Notes under the pieces: model-generated
What the model saw: only the letters and a program-made list of their open reading frames with translations
What the model was told of the DNA's origin: nothing
Database searches by the model: none
Position numbers and translations under genes: made by a program
Assembly: GCA_046262315.1 (NCBI GenBank)
Contig: JBHEMZ010000043.1
Coordinates: 1 to 34,229 of the forward strand
Source: JACVRM01 sp046262315
GTDB taxonomy: Bacteria > Actinomycetota > Thermoleophilia > Gaiellales > Gaiellaceae
Length of the DNA stretch: 34,229 nt
Reading direction: 5' to 3'
In this document: piece by piece, positions 1-7,313 of the stretch
How positions within the stretch are numbered: the first letter of the stretch is position 1
Layout of the letters: each line of letters starts with the position of its first letter

Positions 1-680
1 GAGCGGTAGCCGTTGCCGTTGTCGCTGAGCACGCGTTCGACGGCGATGCCGCGTTCGCCGTACCAGCCGACGGCGCGGCGGAGGAAGGCGACGCAGTCGT
101 TCGGGCTCTGGCTTGGCAGCAGCTCCGCGTAGGCGAGCCGCGAGTGGTCGTCGATCGCCAGGTGCAGGTACTGCCAGCCGGCGTGGCGGTTGCGGGCGAG
201 TCGGTCGCCGTAGATGCGCTTCCCGACTGTCCAGAAGCGGCCGAGCTTCTTGATGTCGACGTGCACGAGCTCGCCTGGGCGCTCGCGCTCGTAGCGGACG
301 ACCGGTCCTCGCGCCGGTCGCTGCAGCCGCGAGACGCCGTATCGGCGGAGCACCTTCCAGACCGTCGAGGCCGGCAGACCGAGCTGGCCGGCAACGATCA
401 GCGGCCCCGCCTTCGCGTACTTCCGCGCGGCCAGGATCCGCTGCTCGAGCTCCCGTGACAGCCGTCGAGGCTGCCGCTTCGGCACCGGTGCGCGGTCGCG
501 CAGCGCCGCCCAGCCGCCCTCCTGGTAGCGGCGCCAGAGCCGGTAGCCGGTCGCCCGGCTCGCACCGCAGGCGGCCGCGGCCGCCTGCGGGCTCATTCCT
601 TCGACGATCAGAAACACGAGCCGGCAACGCGACTCAAAGGAGAAACGCATCCGCCCGGGCGGGCACACTCGATCATGCAT
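1..680 (-). CDS. IS481-family transposase, C-terminus cut by window edge
   Basis: DDE-type transposase that would cut and join the ends of its own insertion sequence. Reading the minus strand from ATG at 680 gives 226 codons without a stop to the window edge. Residues about 25-60 form a helix-turn-helix (QAAAAACGASRATGYRLW), followed by a second HTH-like segment and then the integrase-fold catalytic core. The first catalytic Asp lies in VHVDIKK, and the second in the SDNGNGY motif close to the window edge. The final Glu lies outside the window. Family members are about 320-350 aa, so roughly a third is missing. The start is chosen because AGGAGG lies 5 nt upstream of the ATG. The motif order matches IS481 rather than IS3 (no orfA and no frameshift). 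Whether the copy is active cannot be judged from this part. Confidence 0.9.
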   Translation of the reverse strand, partial: MHDRVCPPGRMRFSFESRCRLVFLIVEGMSPQAAAAACGASRATGYRLWRRYQEGGWAALRDRAPVPKRQPRRLSRELEQRILAARKYAKAGPLIVAGQLGLPASTVWKVLRRYGVSRLQRPARGPVVRYERERPGELVHVDIKKLGRFWTVGKRIYGDRLARNRHAGWQYLHLAIDDHSRLAYAELLPSQSPNDCVAFLRRAVGWYGERGIAVERVLSDNGNGYR

Positions 681-779
681 CTGGGCCTCCTGTGCGAGCT
701 GGGTCTTGGTCGACCACAAGGCTCGCCGGAGGCCCGGACGCGATCAGTCGTCTCGCAGGTGTGTAGGCAACAGAACTAG
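1..779 (-). mobile_element. IS481-family insertion sequence, one end visible
   Basis: The transposase is followed outward by an untranslated end whose outermost bases, read on the minus strand, are TGTTGCCTACACACC starting at 772. A TGT-type tip is usual for this family. Immediately outside lies CTAG (776-779), and the founding member of the family is known to insert at NCTAGN. The other terminal repeat is outside the window, so the exact boundary (772-775) and target duplication are inferred. Confidence 0.65.
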
Positions 780-1123
780 CTGCGCGGGTTCTCGTGGCGG
801 GCGATCTCGCGCTCGCCCGGGTGCTTCTCGACCATCCAGAAGCGTTCGCCCTCGTCCACGACGCGCTCCACCTCTGCGACGACGTGGCCGGGCGCGACCG
901 CGAACCAGGCGAAGTTCGAGCGAACGCGCTCGTACTCATCGTCGGACAGCTCGATCCGGGTCGTGCAGTCGGCGTCGACGCACTCGCAAAGATACTGCTC
1001 GCGGTGCTCCTCGCCGACCACGCCGTCGAAGGCAAGCTCGTCGGTGAGCTCCTTCATGCGCTCGTTCACGCTGCGAAAGAGCACCTCGTTCTTCACCATC
1101 CTCGCCTTCCGCGCGTCCGTCAT
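776..1123 (-). CDS. Small CEC-x5-C motif protein (uncharacterised), copy A
   Basis: Protein of 115 aa with no function I can name. It has an N-terminal helix (NEVLFRSVNERMKEL), a cysteine motif CECVDADC, a conserved segment DDEYERVRSNFAWFAVAPGH, and a C-terminal strand with MVEKHPGE. The same order of elements recurs in the divergent neighbour at 1147-1527, so the two are paralogues. Cysteines plus the PGH histidine suggest a metal-binding fold, which is inference. The ATG at 1123 has GGAG 4 nt upstream; an internal ATG (MVKNEV) is an alternative. The stop codon (776-778) is part of the CTAG that borders the insertion sequence, so the element landed exactly at the gene's end. I recall similar small proteins in Thermoleophilia annotated as hypothetical. 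Confidence 0.7.
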   Translation of the reverse strand: MTDARKARMVKNEVLFRSVNERMKELTDELAFDGVVGEEHREQYLCECVDADCTTRIELSDDEYERVRSNFAWFAVAPGHVVAEVERVVDEGERFWMVEKHPGEREIARHENPRS

Positions 1124-1146
1124 CGGCTCCGTGTGTTTGCAGCTCT

Positions 1147-1527
1147 ATGGACGGGGGCATCTCCCGCCCAGCGACCCCGCACGCCGTCGCGTGCGGGCCA
1201 AGACTACGACGCGAGGCTCGGCTGGACAAGCGGCTGCACAACCAGCACATCTTCCGGGCCGCCAACGAACGCCTGCGTGACCGCCTCGCGGACACCGCGG
1301 CCGTCGAGTCCCTCCCGTTCATCTGCGAATGCGCCGACGCGCACTGCCTCGAGGTGATGGAGCTTCCACTCGCGACCTACCGCGAAGTCCGCGCCGTCGC
1401 GAACCGGTTCTTCGTGGTACCGGGCCACGACGTCGGCGGCGAGCGGATCGTGGGCTCCCGCGACGGCATCGACCTCGTCGAGAAGCAGGGCAAGGCGGGC
1501 CGCGAGGCCGAGGAGGCTGCCCAGTAA
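1147..1527 (+). CDS. Small CEC-x5-C motif protein (uncharacterised), copy B
   Basis: Paralogue of the divergent gene at 776-1123. It shares the helix NQHIFRAANERLRDR, the motif CECADAHC, a YREVRAVANRFFVVPGH segment, and a terminal strand ending LVEKQGK. The annotated 126 aa starts at ATG 1147, but the first 25-30 residues (before DKRLHNQHIF) have no counterpart in copy A. The true start may therefore be downstream, with no ATG or GTG available there. If 1147 is right, only 23 bp separate the two divergent start codons. No signal peptide or membrane segment is visible. Function is unknown; a small metal-binding cytoplasmic protein is the best guess from the cysteines. Confidence 0.65.
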   Translation: MDGGISRPATPHAVACGPRLRREARLDKRLHNQHIFRAANERLRDRLADTAAVESLPFICECADAHCLEVMELPLATYREVRAVANRFFVVPGHDVGGERIVGSRDGIDLVEKQGKAGREAEEAAQ

Positions 1528-1703
1528 GCACCACGTCGGCGCGCACCACGCCGGCCCGCTGCTCGCGGCCCGACACCGAGTGCGCCACCTTCCGGTGATG
1601 CCGCAACCCACTCCAGCTTGGGGCGGCGGTCGTCGAGTCGTCGCACCACCAGCCCGCCACCGCCCGCGTGCACCCGGCGAGCGCCTGCCCCTGGTGCGGC
1701 GCG

Positions 1704-2210
1704 TCAGCCGATGAGGGCACGCAGCTCGCGGGCCAGCGCCCTGGAGTCGCGCGCCGTGAGCGTGACGACCAGGCATGTGTCATCGCCGGCGAGCGTGCCG
1801 ACGACCTTCGGATGCTCCAGCCGGTCGAGCGCGCGGGCGATCGCGGGCGCCGACCCGAGCTCGGACTGGATGACGACGATGTTCTGTGCGGCGACCGCGC
1901 GCCTGCCGAACTGGGCCAGCACCGCCGCAAGCCCCTCGCGGGGCGGACGCCGGCGTCGCGCCTGCGGGACGACGTAACGCGGACGGCCGAGCTCGTCCTC
2001 CGTCTTCTCGAGCCCGAGCTCGCGGATGTCCCGGGAGACGGTCGCCTGCGTGACCGGGCAACCCGCCTTCGCGAGCGCGTCGCGCAGCTCGTGTTGCGTT
2101 CCGAGCCGCCGTCGGGCGACGAGGCTGGCGACGAGCCGCTGCCGCTCCGCCTTGCCGAGCCTGCGGGCGTCGTCCACCGGGCCAGCATACGACCCCACGT
2201 TTCGGCCCAC
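1704..2210 (-). CDS. argR: Arginine repressor ArgR
   Basis: Arginine-responsive transcriptional regulator of arginine biosynthesis and catabolism genes, normally a hexamer. The N-terminal winged helix covers about residues 17-85 (ELRDALAKAGCPVTQATVSRDIRELG, the typical ArgR recognition region). The C-terminal oligomerisation and arginine-binding domain ends with GTLAGDDTCLVV, the signature that binds arginine through its two Asp residues. Length (168 aa) is within the family range. Three in-frame GTG codons (2210, 2198, 2177) are possible starts; none has a clear ribosome site, and the one at 2177 would remove a non-conserved leader. No arg biosynthesis gene is nearby, so it acts in trans. 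It diverges from the envelope operon at 2234. Confidence 0.92.
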   Translation of the reverse strand: MGRNVGSYAGPVDDARRLGKAERQRLVASLVARRRLGTQHELRDALAKAGCPVTQATVSRDIRELGLEKTEDELGRPRYVVPQARRRRPPREGLAAVLAQFGRRAVAAQNIVVIQSELGSAPAIARALDRLEHPKVVGTLAGDDTCLVVTLTARDSRALARELRALIG

Positions 2211-2221
2211 ACCGCGCGCGG

Positions 2222-2227
2222 TACGCT
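2222..2227 (+). promoter_or_regulatory. Putative -10 element of envelope operon
   Basis: TACGCT fits the actinobacterial TAnnnT -10 consensus and lies 6 nt before the ATG at 2234. Transcription would then begin at or very near the start codon. No clear -35 is present. Confidence 0.45.
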
Positions 2228-2233
2228 TCCCCC

Positions 2234-2350
2234 ATGCTGCGCAAGTTCATGTGGACGGGCCTGTACGCGCTGTCGACGCTCGCGGCACGCCGTGCGGCCT
2301 CGCGCCTCTGGCGGATCGCCACCGGCGAGGAACCACCCACCAAGCGATGA
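2234..2350 (+). CDS. 38-aa membrane-associated small protein
   Basis: Very short gene (MLRKFMWTGLYALSTLAAR at the N-terminus, then an RRAASRLW basic helix and a GEEPPTKR tail). It has one short amphipathic or hydrophobic helix (residues about 6-18) followed by Arg residues. I recall similarly organised small proteins in related actinobacteria but know no function. It is supported by an upstream TACGCT box, a full open frame, and an ATGA overlap (2347-2350) with the next gene, the signature of translational coupling. It opens the operon of membrane proteins running to 4296. Too short for most ORF callers. Confidence 0.6.
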   Translation: MLRKFMWTGLYALSTLAARRAASRLWRIATGEEPPTKR

Positions 2351-2706
2351 ACCGCGCCGACCAGCTAGTCGAGCGCGCCGCGAACCGGCTTCAGCAGCTC
2401 GCCGTCGACTTCGCCGCCCAGGGCGGCCCAAAGGCAAAGCTCGCCGAGGAGCTGGCCGAGGACGCCGCCTTCGTGCGCAGGCTCAAGCCGAGCCTGATGG
2501 CCGCACGGCTGCGCGGGCAAGCTCCCACCGACTCGAAGCCGGCGCAGGGCGTCGTCGCCCCTTCGGCCCCACAGCTCGGCAAGCGGCAGAAGCCGAAGGG
2601 CCAGAGCGGTCCGAATCCCTTCCTCGTGGTCGGGGCCGCGTTCGCGATCGGGGTTGTGGTCGCCAAGATGATCGACTGGAGAGGCCATGCGCACCCCCGA
2701 GACTGA
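2347..2706 (+). CDS. Hypothetical protein with C-terminal membrane helix
   Basis: Protein of 119 aa, not assignable to a named family. The N-terminal half (NRADQLVERAANRLQQLA and the following AEELAEDAAFVRRL) looks like a charged helical region. A Pro/Lys-rich linker follows (about residues 60-88), then one hydrophobic segment FLVVGAAFAIGVVVAKMIDW (about 92-111) with a short basic tail. The start is set by the ATGA overlap with the 38-aa gene, and its end overlaps the next gene by 20 nt. The architecture resembles small ElaB/YqjD-type membrane-tethered proteins, but that is only a structural analogy. Confidence 0.65.
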   Translation: MNRADQLVERAANRLQQLAVDFAAQGGPKAKLAEELAEDAAFVRRLKPSLMAARLRGQAPTDSKPAQGVVAPSAPQLGKRQKPKGQSGPNPFLVVGAAFAIGVVVAKMIDWRGHAHPRD

Positions 2707-3091
2707 GACGCGCGCACCGGGCGTGGGCGCGGCGGTCAAGGAGGTGACCGAGCACGCGCGCTCCCTCGTCAAGCTCGAGCTCGAGCTGGCGACGCTCGAG
2801 CTCAAGAGCAAGGCGGGCGCGTTCGGCAAGGGGATCGGCTTCCTGCTCGGCGCCGCGGTCGCGGGCCTGTTCGCTCTCGGCTTCCTGCTGGCGACGATTG
2901 CAGCTGCGCTCGGCACCTTCCTGCCGGGCTGGCTGGCGCTGCTGATCGTGGCGCTCGCCCTGCTCGCCGTCGTGGCGCTCATGGGGGTGCTCGGCATGAA
3001 GGCGATCAAGCGCGGCTCGCCACCGATCCCACGGCAGGCGATCCGTGAGGCCAAGCAGACAACGGAGGCGTTGAAGGCCAATGGCGCATAA
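2687..3091 (+). CDS. Phage holin-X / holin superfamily III-like membrane protein
   Basis: Protein of 134 aa with an amphipathic N-terminal helix (VKEVTEHARSLVKLELELAT) and two adjacent hydrophobic helices (GIGFLLGAAVAGLFALGFL and LALLIVALALLAVVALM) separated by a short Pro-Gly turn. This is the layout of the Actinobacterial Holin-X (Phage_holin_3_6) family. Despite the name, chromosomal members are not part of prophages and their role in the envelope is unsettled. GGAGAGG just upstream supports the ATG at 2687. It overlaps the preceding gene by 20 nt and the following one by 11 nt, so it is co-translated with them. No lysis genes are nearby. Confidence 0.8.
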   Translation: MRTPETETRAPGVGAAVKEVTEHARSLVKLELELATLELKSKAGAFGKGIGFLLGAAVAGLFALGFLLATIAAALGTFLPGWLALLIVALALLAVVALMGVLGMKAIKRGSPPIPRQAIREAKQTTEALKANGA

Positions 3092-3365
3092 CGGACGCTC
3101 GACGGAGGACATTCGCCGCGACATCGAGACGGAACGAACCGAGCTCGCGGAGGCGGTCGAGAGCCTGCGTACGGGGATCGGCGAGGCGGCGGACGTCACG
3201 GGGAAGCTGCGCGCGAAGCTCCCCATCGCAACCGCGGCCGCGCTCGGCGCGGGATTCTTCCTCGCCGGCGGCATCGGCGCCACGGCCCGGCTCATCTTCC
3301 GCCGCGGCCGGGAAGGCTCCAACTCGCTCCGCCTCGGCCGCTTTGTCATCTCCGACCGCGACTGA
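3081..3365 (+). CDS. DUF3618 family membrane protein
   Basis: Protein of 94 aa. The N-terminus STEDIRRDIETERTELAEAVESL is the hallmark of DUF3618: a conserved acidic/basic helix beginning about residue 8 that forms a short coiled coil. It is followed by a helix through KLRAKLP and a single membrane segment (about residues 49-72, TAAALGAGFFLAGGIGATA). Family members commonly sit next to holin-X and YihY/BrkB-type genes, as here. Function is unknown; a membrane-anchored structural or stress role is presumed. ATG 3081 overlaps the upstream gene by 11 nt, and its stop lies 23 nt inside the next gene. Confidence 0.82.
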   Translation: MAHNGRSTEDIRRDIETERTELAEAVESLRTGIGEAADVTGKLRAKLPIATAAALGAGFFLAGGIGATARLIFRRGREGSNSLRLGRFVISDRD

Positions 3366-4296
3366 GTCGCCCGAGGTTGGGCGCCCGCCCTCCGGCCCGC
3401 AGCGGTTGAGCCGGCGCGAGTGGATCGACGCCCTCAAGCGCACGTTCAAGGAGTTTCTCGCCGACGACTGCATGGGCATGTCCCAGCAGGTCGCGTTCTC
3501 GTCGCTGCTCGCCTTCTTCCCCGCGATCGTCCTGCTCGTCGGGCTGCTCGGGCTCTTCGGGGCATTCGACGACTTGCAGGACTTCCTTGGCACCGTGGCC
3601 CCGCAGGAGGTGATCAAGGCGGTCAACCTGGCCGAGGAGAACTCAAAGGGCAAGGGCGGCTCGGCGGCGGCCGTGGTCGTCGGCTCCGCGCTCGCTGTAT
3701 GGGCCGCGAGCGGTGCCATGAATGCGGTCATCAAGGCGGTCAACCGCGCGTACGACCGGCAGGAGACCCGGCCCTTCTGGAAGGTGCGCATCACCGCGAT
3801 CGTGCTGGTCGTCCTGACGGGCTTCGTCACTGCCGGGGTCTTCCTGCTGATCGTCTTCGGCGGGCCGATCGGAGAGGCAATCGCCGACCAGGCGAAGCTC
3901 GGGGGCGCGTTTCACGTGCTCTGGGCGATCGTGCGCTGGCCGCTCGCGTTCGTCGCGATCCTGCTCTTCTTCGCGATCGTCTACTACCTCGCCCCGGACA
4001 CAGGCCACCGCGACTGGAGGTGGGTCTCGCCGGGCTCGGTCGTCGGCGCACTCATGTGGCTCGCCTTGTCGGCCCTCTTCGCGCTCTACACCAGCCTGTC
4101 CGGCTCGTACAACGAGACGTACGGCTCGCTCGCCGGCGGCATTGTGCTGCTGCTGTGGCTGAACTACTCGGCGTTCGCCTTGCTCTTCGGCGCGGAGCTG
4201 AACGCGGAGCTCGACCGCCAAGCGGACATCAAGGCTGCAGGCGGGCCCCACGCGGGGCTCGTGCCGCCCTCGCGGCGCAATCTCAGGTCACCTTGA
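3343..4296 (+). CDS. YihY/BrkB family inner-membrane protein
   Basis: Integral membrane protein of the YihY/virulence-factor BrkB family (formerly mis-assigned as RNase BN); its transport substrate is not established. The 317 aa include the conserved N-terminal DDCMGMSQQVAFSSLLAFFPA segment (about residues 41-61), six hydrophobic helices, a central YYLAPD motif, and the C-terminal signature GSYNETYGSLAGGIVLLLWLN. No ATG fits. TTG at 3343 gives 23 nt of overlap with DUF3618, and TTG at 3406 (LSRREW) is the alternative. It is the last gene of the overlapping operon 2234-4296, and its final 14 nt overlap the end of the convergent cupredoxin pseudogene. Confidence 0.9.
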   Translation: MSSPTATESPEVGRPPSGPQRLSRREWIDALKRTFKEFLADDCMGMSQQVAFSSLLAFFPAIVLLVGLLGLFGAFDDLQDFLGTVAPQEVIKAVNLAEENSKGKGGSAAAVVVGSALAVWAASGAMNAVIKAVNRAYDRQETRPFWKVRITAIVLVVLTGFVTAGVFLLIVFGGPIGEAIADQAKLGGAFHVLWAIVRWPLAFVAILLFFAIVYYLAPDTGHRDWRWVSPGSVVGALMWLALSALFALYTSLSGSYNETYGSLAGGIVLLLWLNYSAFALLFGAELNAELDRQADIKAAGGPHAGLVPPSRRNLRSP

Positions 4297-4947
4297 ACGA
4301 GCCCTGATCGTTGTCGGGTGCGCGTCCGAGCGGTACCGGTAGACGCCGCCCTGCTGCAGCCTCACAACCCATGTGAGGCTGCCGCGGAAGGCGAGCCCGG
4401 TCTTGCGGTTCACGCCCGGGCCTGACAGATGGAAGTACAGCCTTGGAACGATCCGTGACGGCGAGCCTGTAGGTGCGCGCCTTCAGCGCCTTGACCTTCG
4501 CGCCGGCGGCGGTCTTCAGCGAGATTGTCTTCCCCGGGCCGACGGTGCCGCGCACGATGGGGGCTTGGGCGGCGGCGGGGTGACGACCGGAGGCGTCCCG
4601 ACGGTGAACGTCTTCCTCATCGAGGTGGGGTGAACGTCGCAGAGGTACGTGTACGTGCCGTCCGTGACCTCGACGTCCCAGGAGACCGTTCCCGTGCCAA
4701 TCACGTCCGTGGTCCGGTCGACGCCCGGCCCCTTCACGTGGAAGTTGTGGAGATCGCCCTCATCGACGACTCGCACGGTGTAAGCCCCCGGGTCGAGGTG
4801 CGTGGCATCAGCACCGTCGGCGCGCTTCAAGGAGATCGTGAACCCAGGGCCGACGGTGCCCTAGAGCGTCTCCCCCGCCCCGAGGACGGCCGGCGCAACG
4901 AAAGCCGCTCCGACGACCAGGAGGGCGGGGAGAACGAGCCTGCGCAC
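4283..4947 (-). pseudogene. Degraded secreted two-domain cupredoxin
   Basis: The minus strand encodes a recognisable plastocyanin-like secreted protein broken in several places. GTG 4947 opens a signal peptide (RRLVLPALLVVGAAFVAP), which is ended by an in-frame TAG at 4861-4863 just before GTVGPGFTIS. Domain 1 retains the type-1 copper ligands: His in LHNFHVKGPG and the CDVHPTSM loop (Cys, His, Met). After a Pro-rich linker (PPVVTPPPPKPP) the frame shifts near 4560 into GTVGPGKTIS of domain 2. It shifts again near 4440-4447 to reach YFHLSGPGVNRKTG, and a third time near 4305 to reach GSFKVT. Domain 2 has Ser in place of the copper Cys (YRSDAHPTTI). One nonsense codon and three shifts argue for real decay rather than a single base-calling error. 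Confidence 0.8.
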
Positions 4948-4988
4948 GGCTCTCAATACTGGCGTAATCGATCACTGGATTTCCAGCG

Positions 4989-7235
4989 CTAGGCTCTGAG
5001 CTCAGCGCCGAAGCGCTCGGCAAGCGCGTGCACGATCCGTTCGCGCAGGCGGGCCGCGTCCTCGTCCGAGAGCGTCCGTGCCGGTGACTGGAACGAGACC
5101 GCGAACGCAATCGACTTGCGGCCCTCCCCCGCCTGCGGTCCGCGGTAGACGTCGAACGGCCGCATCTCACGCAGCTCCGCCCCCGCGGCCTCGAGTGCGG
5201 CGGCGACCAGCTCGCCTGCCGTGACGCCCTCCTCGACTGCGAACGCGAGATCCTGCTTCAGCGCCGGGAACGTGATCACGTCCTCGTACAGAGGCACATC
5301 CGGCACGCGCGCGAAGAGCGTGTCGAGGTCGAGCTCGAAGTAGCCCCACCCCTCCTCCAGGTCGCGCACCGTACCGTCCGGCGTTCTCGCCTCGTGACCC
5401 TCGCCGCGCTCGAGGCCGGGCTCGACGTGGAGCGCTCGGTAAAGCGTCTCGACGGCGCCCTTCGCGTGCGCGAAACCTCCATCCGTGATGCCGCCGACGC
5501 GCCAGCGTTCCTCCGGCAGGTCCGCACCGGACGGCAGGAAGACTTTGCCGAGCTCGAACAGCGCCACGCGCTCCGCGCCCACGTTGCGGTTGCGGCGCGC
5601 CGACTGCACGAGGCCGTGCTCGAAGCCGGTGCGCAGCGCCGCCAGCTCCGCGGAGAATGGCTCGGGCAGCTCGATGCGTCCTTCGCCTGCGGGCACGAGC
5701 GTCCACGTGTACGCCTCGTAGAAGCCTGCCCCGACGAACACGTCCTCAACTGTGCGGCGCAGGCGCTGCTCGCGCGTGAGCTGGCCGAACATCGCCTGAC
5801 GCGTCGGCAGCGTGGCGGGCACCTCGCGCATGCGAAAGCGGGTCACCTCCTCGACCAGGTCGACCGGCCGCGTCACGTCGTGTGCGCGCCAGGTCGGCAC
5901 GCGGACCGACTCTCCCTCGACCTCGAAGCCGAGGCTCTCGAGCCGGGCGTGCTGCTCCTCGGGCGAGAACTCCATGCCGGTCAGGCGCGCCGCGAGCTCG
6001 GACCGCAAGCGTACGAGAGGACGGTCGGGAAGACCATCGTGGGCGTCGGTGGCGCCCGTCCAGCGCGCGCCGGCGAGCTCGACGAGGAGCTGGGTCGCGT
6101 AGACCGCGGCCCGCTCCGCCGCATGGGGGTCGACGCCCTTCTCCCAGCGCGTGGACGACTCGGTGCGCAGGCGCAGACGGCGCGAGGTCCGCAGCAATGT
6201 GAGCGCGTCGAAGTTGGCGGCCTCGAGCAGGACGTCGCTGGTTTCCTCGCGAACCTCGCTGTCCTCGCCGCCCATGATCCCGGCGATCGCGACCGGACGT
6301 TCTGCGTCGGCGATCACGAGGTCGTCCGGGGTCAGTGCCCGCAGCTCGCCATCGAGCGTGCGCAGCTCCTCGCCGGCGCAAGCGCGGCGCACGACGATGC
6401 GGCTTTCCGCAAGCCGGCGCGTGTCGAAGGCGTGCAGCGGGCTGCCGAGCGCGAGCATCACGTAGTTCGTCACGTCGACGACGTTGACGATCGGCCGCAT
6501 GCCCGCCGCGAGCAGGCGCGCCTTCAGCCAGAGCGGTGAGGGGCGGATACGGACGTCGCGGAAGAGCCGGCCGATGTACCGCGGACAGCCGGCGAAGTCT
6601 TCGACGCGCACGTCCACCGCCTCGTCGCCGGTGAGCCCAGGGTCGCTGCCGGGCGGCGGCGCGAGCTCCGCGCCGGTCAGCGCGGCCACCTCGCGCGCGA
6701 TGCCGTAGATCCCCGTCAGGTCGGGGCGGTTGAAGAGCGTCTCGACGTCGAGCACCGCTTCGGAGAGCGGCATGACGTCACCGAGGGGCGTGCCGGGCTC
6801 CGGGCCCGCCTCGAGCACCATGATCCCGGTGTGATCGCCGCCGAGCTCGAGCTCCCGTTCGGAAAGGATCATCCCGCGGGAGAGCTCGCCGCGCAGCTTG
6901 GCCTCGCCGAGCGGCTGGTCGGCGCCGGGGAGGAGCGCGCCCGGCAGCGCGACGGCCACGGTCGCGCCCGCACCGAAGTTCCAAGCCCCGCAGACGATCT
7001 GGCGCGGCTCGCCCTCCCCCACGTCCACCTGGCAGAGCTGGAGGCGGTCGGCGTTCGGGTGCTTGCCGGCCTCGAGCACGCGGCCGACGAGGAAGCGCCC
7101 CAGGTTACCGTCCTCGTCGGAGACGCCCCGGCGCACCACACGGTTGACCTCGCATGAGGTGAAGACGAGCCGGCTCGCGAGCTCCTCCACCGGCAGGTCG
7201 AACGCGACGTACTCGCGCAGCCAGGAGACGGGCAC
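4989..7235 (-). CDS. pheT: Phenylalanine-tRNA ligase beta subunit
   Basis: Beta chain of the (alpha-beta)2 PheRS that charges tRNA-Phe with phenylalanine. The 748 aa show the full bacterial order: an EMAP/tRNA-binding domain (LVGRVLEAGKHPNADRLQ, about 50-66), the B3/B4 editing domain (AGCPRYIGRLF, then the NYVMLALGSPLHAFD region), the B5 domain, the catalytic-like core (LRTGFEHGLVQSARRN), and a C-terminal FDX-ACB anticodon-binding domain (about 655-748, DVITFPALKQDLAF). GTG at 7235 is used; MPVSWLREYV is the canonical N-terminus. It lies 78 bp downstream of pheS and is presumably co-transcribed. That gap contains a perfect 10-bp inverted repeat. Confidence 0.97.
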   Translation of the reverse strand: MPVSWLREYVAFDLPVEELASRLVFTSCEVNRVVRRGVSDEDGNLGRFLVGRVLEAGKHPNADRLQLCQVDVGEGEPRQIVCGAWNFGAGATVAVALPGALLPGADQPLGEAKLRGELSRGMILSERELELGGDHTGIMVLEAGPEPGTPLGDVMPLSEAVLDVETLFNRPDLTGIYGIAREVAALTGAELAPPPGSDPGLTGDEAVDVRVEDFAGCPRYIGRLFRDVRIRPSPLWLKARLLAAGMRPIVNVVDVTNYVMLALGSPLHAFDTRRLAESRIVVRRACAGEELRTLDGELRALTPDDLVIADAERPVAIAGIMGGEDSEVREETSDVLLEAANFDALTLLRTSRRLRLRTESSTRWEKGVDPHAAERAAVYATQLLVELAGARWTGATDAHDGLPDRPLVRLRSELAARLTGMEFSPEEQHARLESLGFEVEGESVRVPTWRAHDVTRPVDLVEEVTRFRMREVPATLPTRQAMFGQLTREQRLRRTVEDVFVGAGFYEAYTWTLVPAGEGRIELPEPFSAELAALRTGFEHGLVQSARRNRNVGAERVALFELGKVFLPSGADLPEERWRVGGITDGGFAHAKGAVETLYRALHVEPGLERGEGHEARTPDGTVRDLEEGWGYFELDLDTLFARVPDVPLYEDVITFPALKQDLAFAVEEGVTAGELVAAALEAAGAELREMRPFDVYRGPQAGEGRKSIAFAVSFQSPARTLSDEDAARLRERIVHALAERFGAELRA

Positions 7236-7256
7236 CCTTATGGCGCCGCCCTTCGT

Positions 7257-7279
7257 GCAAGTAACAGTCTGTTACTTGC
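7257..7279 (-). promoter_or_regulatory. Perfect 10-bp inverted repeat between pheS and pheT
   Basis: GCAAGTAACA and its exact complement are separated by 3 nt. The repeat is AT-rich for this genome and sits 22 nt upstream of the pheT GTG. No U-run follows, so it is not a standard terminator. It may be an operator or an RNA hairpin that sets pheT expression relative to pheS. Confidence 0.55.
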
Positions 7280-7313
7280 GGCGGTTAGGCCGGGATATGC
7301 GCCTGCGATCAAC

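Noticed and set aside
144..766. Plus-strand frames over the insertion sequence
   Set aside because: Antisense to the intact IS481 transposase frame with catalytic motifs.
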